Positions 48,524 through 59,995 of a stretch of DNA of 64,000 nucleotides are shown one piece after another. Under the pieces are notes generated by a model. That model did not search any database. It had not been told where the DNA came from and saw only the letters and a program-made list of their open reading frames with translations. The position numbers were made by a program, and so were the translations under genes. The stretch comes from Fallopia convolvulus (Eukaryota > Streptophyta > Magnoliopsida > Caryophyllales > Polygonaceae). Position 1 is the first letter of the stretch, and every line of letters begins with the position of its first letter. The stretch is taken from assembly GCA_964016875.1 (NCBI GenBank), contig OZ024722.1, positions 15,196,576 through 15,260,575 on the forward strand. Direction: 5' to 3'.

Positions 48524-50077
48524 TCAGCGCCCTGGTGGTGGGAATTGATGCTCAAAGTTCCTCATGAAGTCATACATTGTCCTCCAGTGCTCTGCATCAT
48601 CCACCTCTCTCTGTTGATGCCTCGCATCATCCAACGCCATGCGAGCAGAATAGACACTCTACCACCTATCCATCCTCCGGTGAATGTGTGTCTGCTGAAG
48701 GTTAAGCTGCTGCATCTGAGACGAAAGATCTTCGGCCCATGGAGGCGGGATACTCGATCCAGAGTAAGCAGGCTGAGGTGGTAGTTGATAGTGCTTGTGA
48801 TGCTGGAAGTGGTCCTGAAAAATTACCGGATTGTAGGGCATAAGACTATAGGAATGTGGCTCGATAGGTTGCTGCGGGCGGTCGTTACCGACGTTGTGGG
48901 CCTTGGTAGTAGCCTCGAAGTGGTCGTTAACGACCTTGGTGGGCTCGTTAACGAAGCTATTATTGCCTAGAATTTCTGTATCGAGGTCATCTTCCCCGAT
49001 GTCGAGCTCCTTCGTGCCTGCCTCGGTAGCTACCTCAGTCTCTTCATCATCTTCGTCCATAGGCTCTTCCTCCCTCTCGAACCGGGACTTACATGGCCGG
49101 AGCGTCACCTCATCTTGCGGCTTGGGCTCCAATGGGAACGCATGCCCTGTCCACGCCTTGTACCAGTTCGGTACATAAAACAGCTCTAATTTTGCCAGGG
49201 TGGGTACAACTTCTCGACCTTGAACTATTGTGGTGTACCCATCCCGAACCTGAGTAAAAATGCTAGAGCTAAACCAGTAGTTCCTGTTGAGAAATTGAGC
49301 GTGGGCCGGTGTGTAGAGGGAGAGATCGACTCCAAGATTGGTCGGCAAGAGACTAACTAAGTTCCCGCACCATACTTCCTTGGACTTCATTCCTTGCTTC
49401 TCCACATATAGTAGTCATTCATATCCCAAGTTCAATGGGGCGGGATTCTCAAATAGTATGATTCGGAGGCATGCTACTTCCATCCTCGTTGGCCTATTCA
49501 ACTCTCTCTTGGGCCAAAATGTAGAGGCTAGGACTCGGAGAATGATCCGGAAAATGGGGTTGATAATGCTTGCCCCGTAAAGTGCTGCAGAGGAAGGCTC
49601 TACTTCCCCGGTGATGTAGCTCCAAGTCCTAATTACCTTGTAGTCCTTGATGTTGTAATCCCGAGATGGATTAGGGAGATCGAGAATAGCATTGAACTCC
49701 TCCATGGTGTAATCACGATTGACATTACCAAGCCTGAATCTAATCCACCCTTCCGAAGTCTTTGTTGGGAATCGTGTCTCAAGAGTAGCCAGAAACTCAG
49801 AAGTGAGAGCTGGGAAGTACGGTACCACTTCCTTCTTGAATAAGTGAGGCACGCCAAGAATAGAGAAAGCCTCCTTGACATCATCATACAGCCTCATCGC
49901 CTTAGCACTCGACCTTGAAAACCACCTAGTGTAGTGGTCCTTGTCTAATGTAGCATTGTACCGGTCGACTTGTGCTTGGGTGTGCAAGATCACATTATCC
50001 ATGCGTGGAGGAGATGGGGGCCGTTGAGTCCTTTTCTTCTTGTCAGCTCTTGTTGTAGCTCGGCTAGAACTTGCCAT
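48524..50077 (-). pseudogene. ATHILA ORF1-type protein, copy 3, 517 codons with two in-frame stops
   Basis: The frame starts MASSSRATTRADKKKRTQRP. Next come RWFSRSSAKAMRLYDDVKEA, ALTSEFLATLETRFP and the NRDYTMEEFNAILDLP motif that marks the ATHILA ORF1 family (Pfam PF03078). The middle has FRIILRVLASTFWPKRELNR and WCGNLVSLLPTNLGVDLSLY. The C-terminal third is acidic then P/H/Q-rich, ending FPPPGR. Stops at 49415 (Trp in copy 2) and 48659 (Glu in copy 2) break it, while the frame is otherwise kept throughout. The function is unknown. It is preceded by its own promoter-like region and intron. Confidence 0.85.
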
Positions 50078-50083
50078 ATGGAC

Positions 50084-50680
50084 CTAGAAAGATATGAATT
50101 GACAAAGATAAGATCCATACAAATCAATAGAAAATTGACCCCATACTTGGCCTCGAAATTGCTCTCGAAGTGCCTCGTTAACGACCCAATTGGGGTCGGT
50201 AATGAGCCTGGGTTGGTGTTTTGACTAGGCAATATACAGGGTCGTTAACGAACCTGGACAGGTCGTTAACGAGCCTGGGCAAGAACCAGTTCGCAGTTTC
50301 CGAGTGCAAAATACTCCAAAATTATGCATTAAATCAAGCATGCATGACACATAATCCTACATAAGACACACAATCGGGTATATGCACCCCATACTTGCTT
50401 AATTACCCATCCCGAACATGCTATAATTGCCCAAAAATTCATGGTGAAGATCTCTCAATTCTAAAACAAGGTCACTCATGCTTTTTTCTAATCAAATTTC
50501 AATGGAGAATCGAGCAAGAATAAACCAACATGTATCAAAATCAACCACCAATAAATCTAGCACCAAAAATCATGAGCAAAAATAAACATGCCATTCGATC
50601 CGCTATACCAACAAGATATGAAATTTCGACCCTATAACCATGAATCATGCAAATAGAGAGTTAGGGTTTAGAAATCATAC
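50084..50680 (-). other. Putative leader intron of ORF1, 597 bp
   Basis: On the minus strand TCTAACG|GTATGATTTC is a good plant donor and TTTCTAG|GTCCATATGG a good acceptor, six bases before the ORF1 start. The interior is T-rich, as plant introns are. It also holds a cluster of palindromes (50172-50279). Confidence 0.55.
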
Positions 50681-50908
50681 CGTTAGATCGAGAAATTGAA
50701 GAACAAAGATCAAAAATTTGGAGTGGTTAACGAGCTTGAATTTCGCCGATAATGAATGCAAGGGTTGGGGATTCGGTAACGGGGTAAAATCCGGGGGTAA
50801 GGCGGTGGTGCAGATTCCGATCGGTAGAAGGAGAGACCGGTAGGACTTTTGAGAGTTTAAGCTTTGGATTGATAATTTGAGAGTGGGATTTTGGGAATTT
50901 TGGAAGGG

Positions 50909-50916
50909 TTTTATAG
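50909..50916 (-). promoter_or_regulatory. Internal TATA box upstream of ORF1
   Basis: CTCCTATAAAACCC on the minus strand, followed by a C/T-rich leader of about 230 bases and then the intron at 50680. This order (TATA, leader, first intron, ATG) is that of an ordinary plant gene. Confidence 0.5.
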
Positions 50917-51225
50917 GAGAGGGCTAGAGGTAGATGAAGAGGTGAAAGGGGCGGCACAAGTAGTAAAAGATAGAAGATAGATTAGGTTAAAAACTTACCT
51001 GCCCGTTTCGATTTCGGGTCGCCAAACTGGGTCATTAATGACCCTGGATGGGGTCATTAACGAGCTTGCGTAACCTCTTCCGAGTAATTTTCGAGCCCAA
51101 CTCCTGTTTCAGGTTAGCCTAAAAAACAATTCTATCTTGCTACCTCAAAGACTACTACTAAAAGTCAAAAGAAATCTAGGAAAAAGATCTAAAAAGAAAG
51201 AAAAAACTAGACTATACTAAAAACC

Positions 51226-51269
51226 GGGTTGCCTCCTGTAAGAGCTATTTTTAACGTCGTCAGCCCGAC
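51226..51269 (-). other. Conserved 44-bp non-coding block, copy 3
   Basis: Same length and about 38/44 identity with 2515-2558 in copy 1. It begins some 24 bases after the gag-protease stop. Confidence 0.6.
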
Positions 51270-51292
51270 GTACTTACCTTTGTCAAGGTGGT

Positions 51293-54208
51293 TCTCCTGT
51301 AGCTAGGTCGGGGTTTTGAGGGGCCCCATACTTAGCTTTATAAACATTATCGGCTCTTGTCACTAAATTTGGTCCTCTATCTTCTAATAATATGCCCGGT
51401 ATTCCTACACAAGGGTTAGTGAAATCCGAAACTCAAGGGGGCTTGGACTCCTCTATTGCATAAATAGTAGGGTACGGTGTAGGAACAGAATATGGAGAAG
51501 GATTATAACCAGTATTAGTGAATTCATAATTAGAGTACTCACCTTGATTTATTGAAAAAGATGCGGATATTGAGGTCGTTGGAGCCATTGTCGACCTTGT
51601 GCTAACGATTCCGTCATTATAGCTTTATATATGGGACTCGGGACTGGACCAAGGGGGTCGATAGGGATTTGTGTTAAATTTTCGTCCTCTTTGGTAATTG
51701 GAGGAGGGTTGTTAGGAACAGCTATGTCGAGTTTTGGCTGATTCAACTCGATCCGTGTAGCCGCCGTTGGGTCATTTGCGTTCTAGTCAAGGCTGAATTC
51801 CACGCGTTCCTCTCCAATATCAAAAGTGAGGAGTCCTTTCCGCACATCTACCCTAGCACTTGCTGTAGCTAAGAATGGCCGGCCTAAGATAATGGGGACG
51901 TGAGGGTCCTCAGGCATGTCGAGAATGATGAAATCATTTGGAATAAAGAATTTCCCGACTTGAATGGGATAATCGTCCACCACTCATGTAGCTTTCTTGC
52001 TTGATCCGTCTGCCATGTAGAGATTCATATCTACAGGCTCCAATGGTCCCATGTTGGCCTTTGACCAAATTGAGAGAGGGAGTAAACTAGCACTGGCTCC
52101 GAAATCACATAAAGCATTGAACTTATGGTCGCCTATGCCAATTGTTATGGCAAATCTCCCTGGATCGCCTAGTTTCTCTGGTAGAGCAATGGTTCGGACC
52201 TCATCTTGCAGCTCTGTAATGGATCGTTTCCTGCTAAGAATATCTTTCAAGAATTTTGTGTAAGCCGGCATTTCGCTTAGGGCCTCAGCGAATGGGATAG
52301 AAATATTAATGCCCTGGAGAATCTTTACGAAACGCTTAAACTTACTCTCTGTAGAGTCCTTAGATTTCTTAGTGGGAAAAGGAAGAGAATTCACCTTTCT
52401 CGGAACCAATTCGGGCTTGAGAGGTGATGCCACCGGGTCGACATTAGGGTCGATTTGTATGCTCGGAGGATCATTTCAGACCCTTATGGGGTCGTTAACG
52501 AGCCTGGGAGTGGGAGAGGAGCTCGGAATAGGAAACTTACCTGGGTTGGGGTCGTTAACGACCTTGGGAGCGTCGTCACCATGGTGTGCAGATTCGGTAA
52601 CGACTCTCTCTGGCTCGTTACCGAGCTGAGCCGTAGCTTCCTCATCAGTCGTGGGGCTCGTCTCCTTAGCTTGGATACGCTCCGGTAGTGTCTTTCCGCT
52701 CCTAAGGTGCACCGCTGCTATTTGTCCTCTCGAGTTCTCATCGGGTAGGTCCGGGAGTTGCCCTTGTGGCCTTGGAATCTGTGCAACAAGGTTCCCTAGT
52801 TGGGAATCGACATTCTTCTTCCACACATCGAACTCTCCCCATCTTTTGTTTTGATTGTTAAGGTTGGCTTGGATTGCATCAATCTTGCTATGCACTTCAT
52901 TGAATTTATTGTGGACTTCGTTAATGCCTTCCTGTAACCCTTGTGCCCATGATGGTGGCTCTTGGTATCCCGGAGGTCGATATGGCGCAGGTCGTCTATC
53001 CGGTGGAGGCGCTGCATAGTTTGAATTCGGATTTTGATTGCCCCACGTTGGATAATTGTTGGATCTATCAAATTACTAGGCTGGTTTCTGTATGGGCCTC
53101 TCATATAGTTCACTTCTGCATATGTCTCAGCGGCTCTTACCTGCTCAATGTTAGTGCAAGCAGAAGTAGTATGGGCAGAAGAGCCACATTCTTGACAAGA
53201 TTGAGAGGATTTCAGAAAACTTACCTGCTTCTTCAGACGGTTGACCTCGTCTTACAGAAATTGATTTTTGACATCTGGGTCAACTTCCTCCTTCTTAGGC
53301 ATGTAGAGATGCCTCTGGGGCTGGGTTGATTGTTGGGTACCATACATGGCATCATAGTTGGACAGCTTGTCCAACAATTCCCATGTAGATGTAGGATCTA
53401 TCTCTATAAAACCGCACATTGTATGCATGTTGATGCGGTTCTTCGTCTCTACATTAATACCCTGGAAAAAGATTTCTTGGAGCACATATAAAGGTTGCCC
53501 ATGAGTAGGGCACTGTCTAAGCATTTCCTTAAATCTTTCCCAAGTTTCTACAAAGGTCTCATTAGGTAGATGGTGATAGGAGGTGATGTGTTTTCTCAAC
53601 TTTGTTGTCTTGGCAGGAGGGAAAAACTTTGTAAGAAATTGATTATACAAAGCCTTCCAAGTCCCGATAGACTTAGGAGGTAAAATCTCCAACCATCTCA
53701 GGGCCTTTCCAGTAAGATACCACCTAAAAGCTTTTAACAGAACATAGTCAAGAGAGACACCTTCAACAGCTATAGTGTCACATAAATCAAGAAAGTTTCT
53801 AATATGTTCTATAGGGCACTCAGTAGGTTTTCCTTCAAACTGGGCCCTTTTAATCAAGGATATAAATTGAGACTTAATCTCAAAAGTCTTCTCTATCTCC
53901 GGAAGCACAATTGGAGACACTGGCACCCTCAGTTCTGGATGCATGTATTGCTTGGCATTCCTCGGATATGCATTCAACTCTTCCTATAGATGAGTGCTGT
54001 TGACTCGTTGACGTTGAGCTTTAGCAGCAACAACATCTCTATCAGCTTTAAGCTCCTCCATCCGCTTCTGGAGGACTTCCATCTGACGAGCCATCTCTTC
54101 TTGTGTATCCATGGCTTGGTTTTCTCTACGTCTACGATGTAAGGAATGTTCAGGTTTTGAATAATAACCGGTGTTGTCAAATTCGAGCCTACTATGTCCA
54201 GCTGGGAT
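51293..54208 (-). pseudogene. Athila-like gag-protease, copy 3, disrupted
   Basis: Homologous to copy 1 throughout, but the start Met is replaced by Ile (at 54208). Landmarks in order: HRRRRENQAMDTQEEMARQM, the gag domain with ETWERFKEMLRQCP, zinc knuckle CQECGSSAHTTSAC, IPRPQGQLPDLPDENSRGQI, protease region CDFGASASLLPLSIW and ILGRPFLAT, and a C-terminal tail ending PP-stop at 51293. In-frame stops at 53984, 53252, 52476, 51984 and 51783, plus a shift near 53060, inactivate it. At 53984 and 53252 copy 1 has Gln, so C-to-T changes explain these. V-N-[DE]-P words encoded by the palindromes recur in the linker before the protease. Confidence 0.82.
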
Positions 54209-54298
54209 ACGCTGAGAAAACAAACAAGGAAAACGAAATTGAAACAAAAAATGGGGCGGGCTATTCCCAGACCCACAGATAAACAAACTAACTGTTGC

Positions 54299-54316
54299 TT
54301 CCCCGACAACAATGCT
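54299..54316 (-). other. Primer-binding site of copy 3, decayed
   Basis: The minus strand reads AGCATTGTTGTCGGGGAA, four bases inside the 5' LTR edge. It resembles the Athila-type TGGCGCCGTTGTCGGGGA. Confidence 0.6.
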
Positions 54317-54320
54317 AATT

Positions 54321-55795
54321 TGTTGGGAGGGTATTCTTGACAACAAATAAACTTATAAGTCAAGACCCCGCTGAGTATAGAGAAGTCAGGATTGTTCCAC
54401 GGGAAGCACGGTTATTTGTCTATCAACTACTAAAAACAAAGCAAAGCAAAACAACTCAAAACACCTATGACCAACCTCGCTAACGACTTTGTCAGGGTCG
54501 TTAACGAACCTGGATGACTCTACGAAAACATACACTAACGACTTTAACACAGGTTCGGTACCGAGGCAAGTAACTCGATAACGAATGTAACGGATGCAAA
54601 CTCAAATAAGAATGAAAATCTAGGACAAGGGTTACCACAACATAGCTATGCATAAAGACTCATAAGAAGATAAAGATCATGCCTTTAAATAGATAAATTT
54701 ATCAACTTTCGCTGACTAGCAAGCAAATCAATTAATTTTCATCAATTAATTCACCCAATCACTTGTTTTGGATCCAAAGCTCGAAACTTTCGTAATCGAA
54801 CAATATCAACCTTCAAGTTAACAACTTTCTCTTTCGATCAAATTGCAAACTCAAATTACTTCGACTATCGTCTAAGCATAAGCACAACAAGCAATCTAAA
54901 AATAGATAAAAGGCATTCAAAACATCAACTCATCACCAAACATGCATAACTATGCCGGGTTTCAACCCCGACCCTAGATAAGAAAACTACTCACTACTCA
55001 TATTAATAAAGCAAACAACTTCAACAAAAGAAAACATTGAAAACAAAACAAACTCACTTCAAATTAATAATAGAAATATCGTCTTACAAACTCCAGAAGA
55101 AACCGAAAACAAAACAATACCGAGTATGATTTCGACTAACGACCCTCAACCTCTCTCTCGATCGACCTTGGCTCGCTACTTCTCCCACTCGACCTCGTCA
55201 ACCTCGGCTCTCCTAGAAGAAATAAAATCGTCCTCCCCCTCCTCCTAAGCTAGAAAGAAGGGTATTTATACTAATAAAGCTATCTATTAAAACCTCTAAA
55301 AGATAGAAACTAACTCTAAAAAGGTAACAAGATATAAGATAGAAGATATAACAACCTTAAAAATCATTAAAAACCCTAAAAACACTTAATATTTTACCGA
55401 CACGGAACCATCATCAACAACTTTCGCACAGGGTCGGTAGGAACACAAAATCCTATCAAAAAATTCTATCTTTATGCCTCGTTAACGACCCTTCACAACC
55501 TCATTAACGAGCCTGGGATTTGGCTTCTTCGACTGTTTTTCTCTTAACAGCTTAGACTTCAACCTCTTAATCTTCATATTCTTCCGACTTCCACCATAGC
55601 ACTCCAATTCAGCTCAAAAAGCACTCTTTCTTGCTCAAAACCTACAAAAAGACACAAAATGGAGTAGCATCCATACTTTTCACAAAATATGCAAACTTAT
55701 CCAAAAACACACCAAACTAACTCTAAAAACTAAAAAAACTAAACCTAAACAAACTAAGAAACAAACCAAAAACTAGACTAAACACATGAATATCA
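54321..55795 (-). mobile_element. 5' LTR of Athila-like copy 3, 1475 bp
   Basis: Same ends and length as the left LTR. The TATA box at 55261-55270 (TATAAATACC on the minus strand) would drive the element. Confidence 0.95.
55261..55270 (-). promoter_or_regulatory. TATA box of the copy 3 5' LTR
   Basis: TTAGTATAAATACCC on the minus strand, conserved in all three LTR copies of this family. Confidence 0.65.
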
Positions 55796-55800
55796 AAATA

Positions 55801-56109
55801 TCCTTACCAACCATCGCAGGAGGAATAAACTACCAGGTAAAATTTCAAGTACTTGATTGCCCTTCACCCTTTAATGTCATTTTGGGCAGGCCATGGATCC
55901 ACGGGATGAGGGCAATCCCCTCCACTTACCATCAATGTGTGAACTTCCCGATGCCATGTGGAGTTCAATAAATCAAGGGGGAACAAAAATTAGCAAGGGA
56001 ATGCTACTCCGTGACGATGAAAGCAACGACTTCTAAGAACTTACAACTTGAAATGGGGAAGAAGTCGTCAGATTAGCAATTAAAGGACTGTAAAACAACC
56101 ACTTACTAC
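55801..56109 (+). pseudogene. Tat protease, 3' part
   Basis: Coding resumes in frame with SLPTIAGGINYQVKFQVLDC, then PFNVILGRPWIHGMRAIPST, the C-terminal half of the protease. An in-frame stop at 55969-55971 and another near 56073 break the link to pol. Confidence 0.85.
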
Positions 56110-58247
56110 GTGAAGCCGGAGACGCCAGAACTTGTAGAAGTAGCTCTTGATCCACTTGATCCGTCAAGGAAAATTAAAATAGGAGCAAACCTGGAGCCAA
56201 CTTTACGTAAACAATTGGCGGAGTTCCTACGGTCCTACAATGATTGCTTTGCGTGGTCAAACGAGGATATGGTGGGCATTGATCCTAACGTGATCACACA
56301 CGCCCTCAATGTCAATAAGAAGGTGCCACCAGTGAAGCAGAAAAGGCGTAAGTTTGCACCCGAACGAAATTAGGTAATCAACAATGAGGTAAAATCCTTG
56401 CTTGAGTCTGGAAAAATTAGAGAGGTAAAATATCCAGATTGGCTTGCGAATGTGGTAGTCGTAAAAAAGAAAAACGGTAAATGGCGCGTTTGCGTGGATT
56501 TTACCGATTCAAACAAAGCATGCCCTAAAGATTCGTTCCCTTTGCCTCATATCGATGCAATGGTGGATGCAACAACGGGGCATGAGCTTTTAACTTTCAT
56601 GGATGCGTTTAGTGGATACCATCAGATAATGATGCATCCCAACGATCAAGAAAAAACCGCATTCGTAACCAATCAAGGAACTTATTGTTACAAAGTTATG
56701 CCCTTCGGGTTAAAAAACGCAGGTTCTACTTATCAGAGATTTATTAATAAGATGTTTCAGGAAAAACTGGGGGATACAATGGAGGTGTACATTGACGACA
56801 TGCTAGTCAAGTCGTTGAAGGCGGAGGACCACATTACCCACTTGAGGGACGCATTCCAGATCCTACGGAGCTACAAATGAAATTAAATCCAACCAAATGC
56901 TCTTTCGGAGTAATATTAGGGAAATTCCTTGGATACATAGTAACGCAAAGAGGAATCGAGGCGAGTCTAGACCAGATCAAGGCCATAATGGAGCTACAAT
57001 CACCAAAATGCATCAAAGACGTCCAGAAATTAACAGGGCGAGTAGCAGCATTGAACCGATTCATATCTCGATCCTCGGAAAAAAACAAGCTGTTCTACGA
57101 TGTCTTGAAGAAGAACAAGTCATTTGAATGGATGGAAGCACATGAAGAAGCTTTCAAAGAATTGAAAAATTATTTATCTAACCCGCAGGTGCTTTCCAAA
57201 CCCAAGCCAGATGAAAAGTTATATGTGTACTTGGCCTTAATCGAGGTAGCTGTAAGTGCCGTCTTGATCCGAGAGGAGAATGGGGACCAGTTGCCCATTT
57301 ACTACGTAAGTAAAACCTTGCTTGATGCAGAAACCAGTTATTCAACCATGGAAAAACTTGTATTGTCTTTGGTAATGGCTTCAATAAAATTACGTCCTTA
57401 TTTTGAAAGTCATTCTATCATCGTGAGGACTAACTATCCAATGAAGAGTATCATGTCAAAGCCAGAATTGTCAGGTCGGTTAACAAGATGGTTGATCCAC
57501 TTAAATGGTTACGACATCACTTACGAGCCAAGAACATCGATGAAGTCTCAAGCCTTGGCGGATTTTGTGGTCGACTTCACTCCTACCACTTTGGAACAAG
57601 AGGATCAAGACGTGTTACATGTAACAGGTAGCGGGAAGTGGTTGATGCATACAGATGGAGCGTTAAATCAAGTAGGCGTAGGACTGGGAGTAGTCCTGAA
57701 GTCACCACGTGGGGATAGGATAGCCCAGGCTGTTCGATGTACGTTCAAAGCCACTAACAATGAAGCAAAATATGAGGCGCTTATAGCAGGGTTACTTGTT
57801 TGTAAAGACTTCAACGTGCAAGAAATTGAGGTAATTTGTGATTCGTTACTTATTATAAATCAAGTTACGAACTCATATGTTGCCAGAGATTCAAAGATGA
57901 AGGAATACTTAGAAAAGGTTCAAGAAATCATAAAACATTTCAAGCATTTTGAGATAAAGCAAGTTCCTCGGGATCCTAACACGCGAGTAGACGCCTTATC
58001 CAACCTCGGATCCGCAATCGACCCAAGAGAGTACGACAAGATACCTTTTGTGTACCTTGATGCGCCATCCATAATCAAAGAAGCTTATATGTTCGAGATT
58101 CGAGATTCCGATGAAGATGCTTCGTGGGTAATTCCTTACTTAAGGTGGTTACGAGATGGAGTCCTACCAGATGATAAAGAAGAAGCCCGACGACTTAAGG
58201 TAAAAGCTTCCACTTTCGCTATTAAGAATAACATTCTGTTCAAGTAG
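56110..58247 (+). pseudogene. Tat reverse transcriptase and dual RNase H, disrupted
   Basis: Stops at 56371-56373 (Gln expected) and a one-base loss near 56877 break the frame. The reverse transcriptase shows KNGKWRVCVDFTDSNKACPK, TFMDAFSGYHQI, VMPFGLKNAGSTYQRF and the catalytic YIDDM. The ordinary RNase H follows (from about 57220), but its first catalytic Asp is missing (YLALIEVAVSAVL) and TD is TN (RTNYPMK). A second, complete-looking RNase H begins near 57640 with MHTDGALNQVGVGLG, NNEAKYEALIAGL, CDSLLIINQV and RVDALSN, keeping the D-E-D-D residues. A degenerate first and acquired second RNase H is the hallmark of the Tat lineage. A final TAG at 58245 (Lys expected) precedes integrase. Confidence 0.9.
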
Positions 58248-59359
58248 ATGTCGTCAGGAGTATACGCCCGATGGGTAAAGGAGGAAGAGGTACAGAAGGT
58301 GTTACAAGACATACACGATGGAGAATGGGGAAATCATACAGGGGGTCGCAACTTGGCGAGGAAGGCGAGCAGGATGAGTTATTACTGGCCCACCATGAAC
58401 AAAGACACAGTGGAGTTCGCCCGCAAATATGACGCGTGCCTGCGTCATGGACCTATACCACATCAACCCTCGGAGTTGTTACATCCCATAACTTCCCCTT
58501 GGCCATTCATGAAATGGGGAATGGACATCGTGGGAAAGCTCCCTCCAGCTTCAGGACAACGCGTCTACATCTTAGCAATGACCGACTACTTCTCTAAATG
58601 GATTGAAGCCAAAGCCTTCAAAGAAGTCAAAGACACTCAGGTCATTTATTTCATAAAGAGAAATATCATGAGTAGGTTTGGAATACCATCCACCATAGTA
58701 TGCGACAACGGATCCCAATTCATCAATGACAAGACGAGATCATTTTGCCAGCAATACAACATTCAGATGGTGATGTCGACACCACGTTATCCTCAAGCCA
58801 ATGGTCAGGCAGAAGCAAGCAACAAAGTAATCATCAATAACTTGAAGAAGCGACTCAAGGAGGCAAAGGGAAGATGGGCAGATGAGTATCCCTTATTCTG
58901 TGGTCAGATCGAACGACTCCTAAGACTGGTAAAGGCCATACACCTTTGTCCTTGGTCTATGGATGCGAATCCGTGTTACCGGTAGAAGTAACTTTGCCCA
59001 CAGTTCGATATGGACTTACTACCGAGGAGTCAAATCTACCTAACTTGTTACACCATCTAGACACGATTGATGAGTTACGAGATGAGGCATCAATTCATAT
59101 GGCGGCATATAGACAGGGGGTAGCTCGGAGTTACAACAAACATGTTAATGCAAAGGCGTTCCAAGTGGGAGATTGGGTATTGAGGAAAGTCTTTCAAAAC
59201 ACGCAAGAATTAAATGCTGGCAAGTTAAGAGCGAATTGGGAAGGACCTTATCAGATCACGAAGATCGTAGGACAAGGAGCCTGCGAGTTGATATCATGTG
59301 ATGGGAAGATGGTCCCCAAAAGCTGGAACGCGATGAATTTGAAGTTTTATCACTTTTAG
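58248..59359 (+). pseudogene. Tat integrase, disrupted
   Basis: The zinc-binding part has both His (IHDGEWGNH), but the first Cys is Tyr (YDACLRHG). The core has the D-D-E residues: KWGMDIVGKLP, VCDNGSQF and NGQAEASNK. A shift near 58900 moves the reading into the frame that gives LVYGCESVLPVEV, KAFQVGDWVLRKV and the terminal NWEGPYQITKIVGQGA motif, ending LKFYHF at 59359. The 7430-8340 fragment is a relative. Confidence 0.9.
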
Positions 59360-59995
59360 AACATGCAAGTCGCAATAAGGTATACATCACAAACTTCTTT
59401 CTTTTTACATTACATTATTACATCTTTATACACATATGAAACAACAACGGTTTTATAAAAACTAACAAGGGACACCTTGTGACGTTATAGGCCAAAACAT
59501 AGGCCCTCGCCTTATGATCAGGCAACGCTGTGCACACAATGACTAGTCAAGAGATGCAAGAGATGAGAACGCGTAACACAAACTCTAGAACAAGAAGAGT
59601 TTCACAAAATGCTTGTAACTCGGTTCACAACTTTATAAATCACAAGTGTTTACATTCTGTCAAATACATCATTTTATCTCTCTCAACATCTTACCCAAAA
59701 GCGCTATTACAACAAGAAATCTATCAATAAACTACAAGTAAACTTCTCACAACGTGTTGATCTTCATTCCTCAGTAGCAAACCTGTTTCACGTGCAAAAA
59801 AGACAAAAAACAGATCCAAAAACATAACAAGTACTGAAGCATCATTAATAGCATTAACCCCTAAAAAACCAGCAAGGCGTAGAAACTGTCCACACAAAGG
59901 CCCTAAAACGAGCGGCCGTACAAAATAAAGTGTTTAAATCCCCAACACACTGGGGGTAGAGAAGTGTTTAGAAAGCAAAAAGAAACAAGGGGAAA
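59360..59995. other. Non-coding spacer between integrase and the antisense gene
   Basis: No coding signal; A/C-rich. It would be the 3' untranslated end of the antisense gene. Confidence 0.5.

Larger units (their letters stand above)
45493..55795 (-). mobile_element. Complete Athila-like element copy 3, non-autonomous, 10.3 kb
   Basis: It is flanked by a perfect target duplication AAATA (45488-45492 and 55796-55800). LTRs of 1475 bp each start TGTTGGGAGGG and end ATATCA. Between them, on the minus strand: primer-binding site, gag-protease, a 44-bp conserved block, a promoter- and intron-like stretch, ORF1, non-coding 3' region, polypurine tract. There is no reverse transcriptase, RNase H or integrase. 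The LTRs differ at roughly 25-30 sites (about 98% by eye), so it is younger than the Tat element it entered. Confidence 0.95.
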
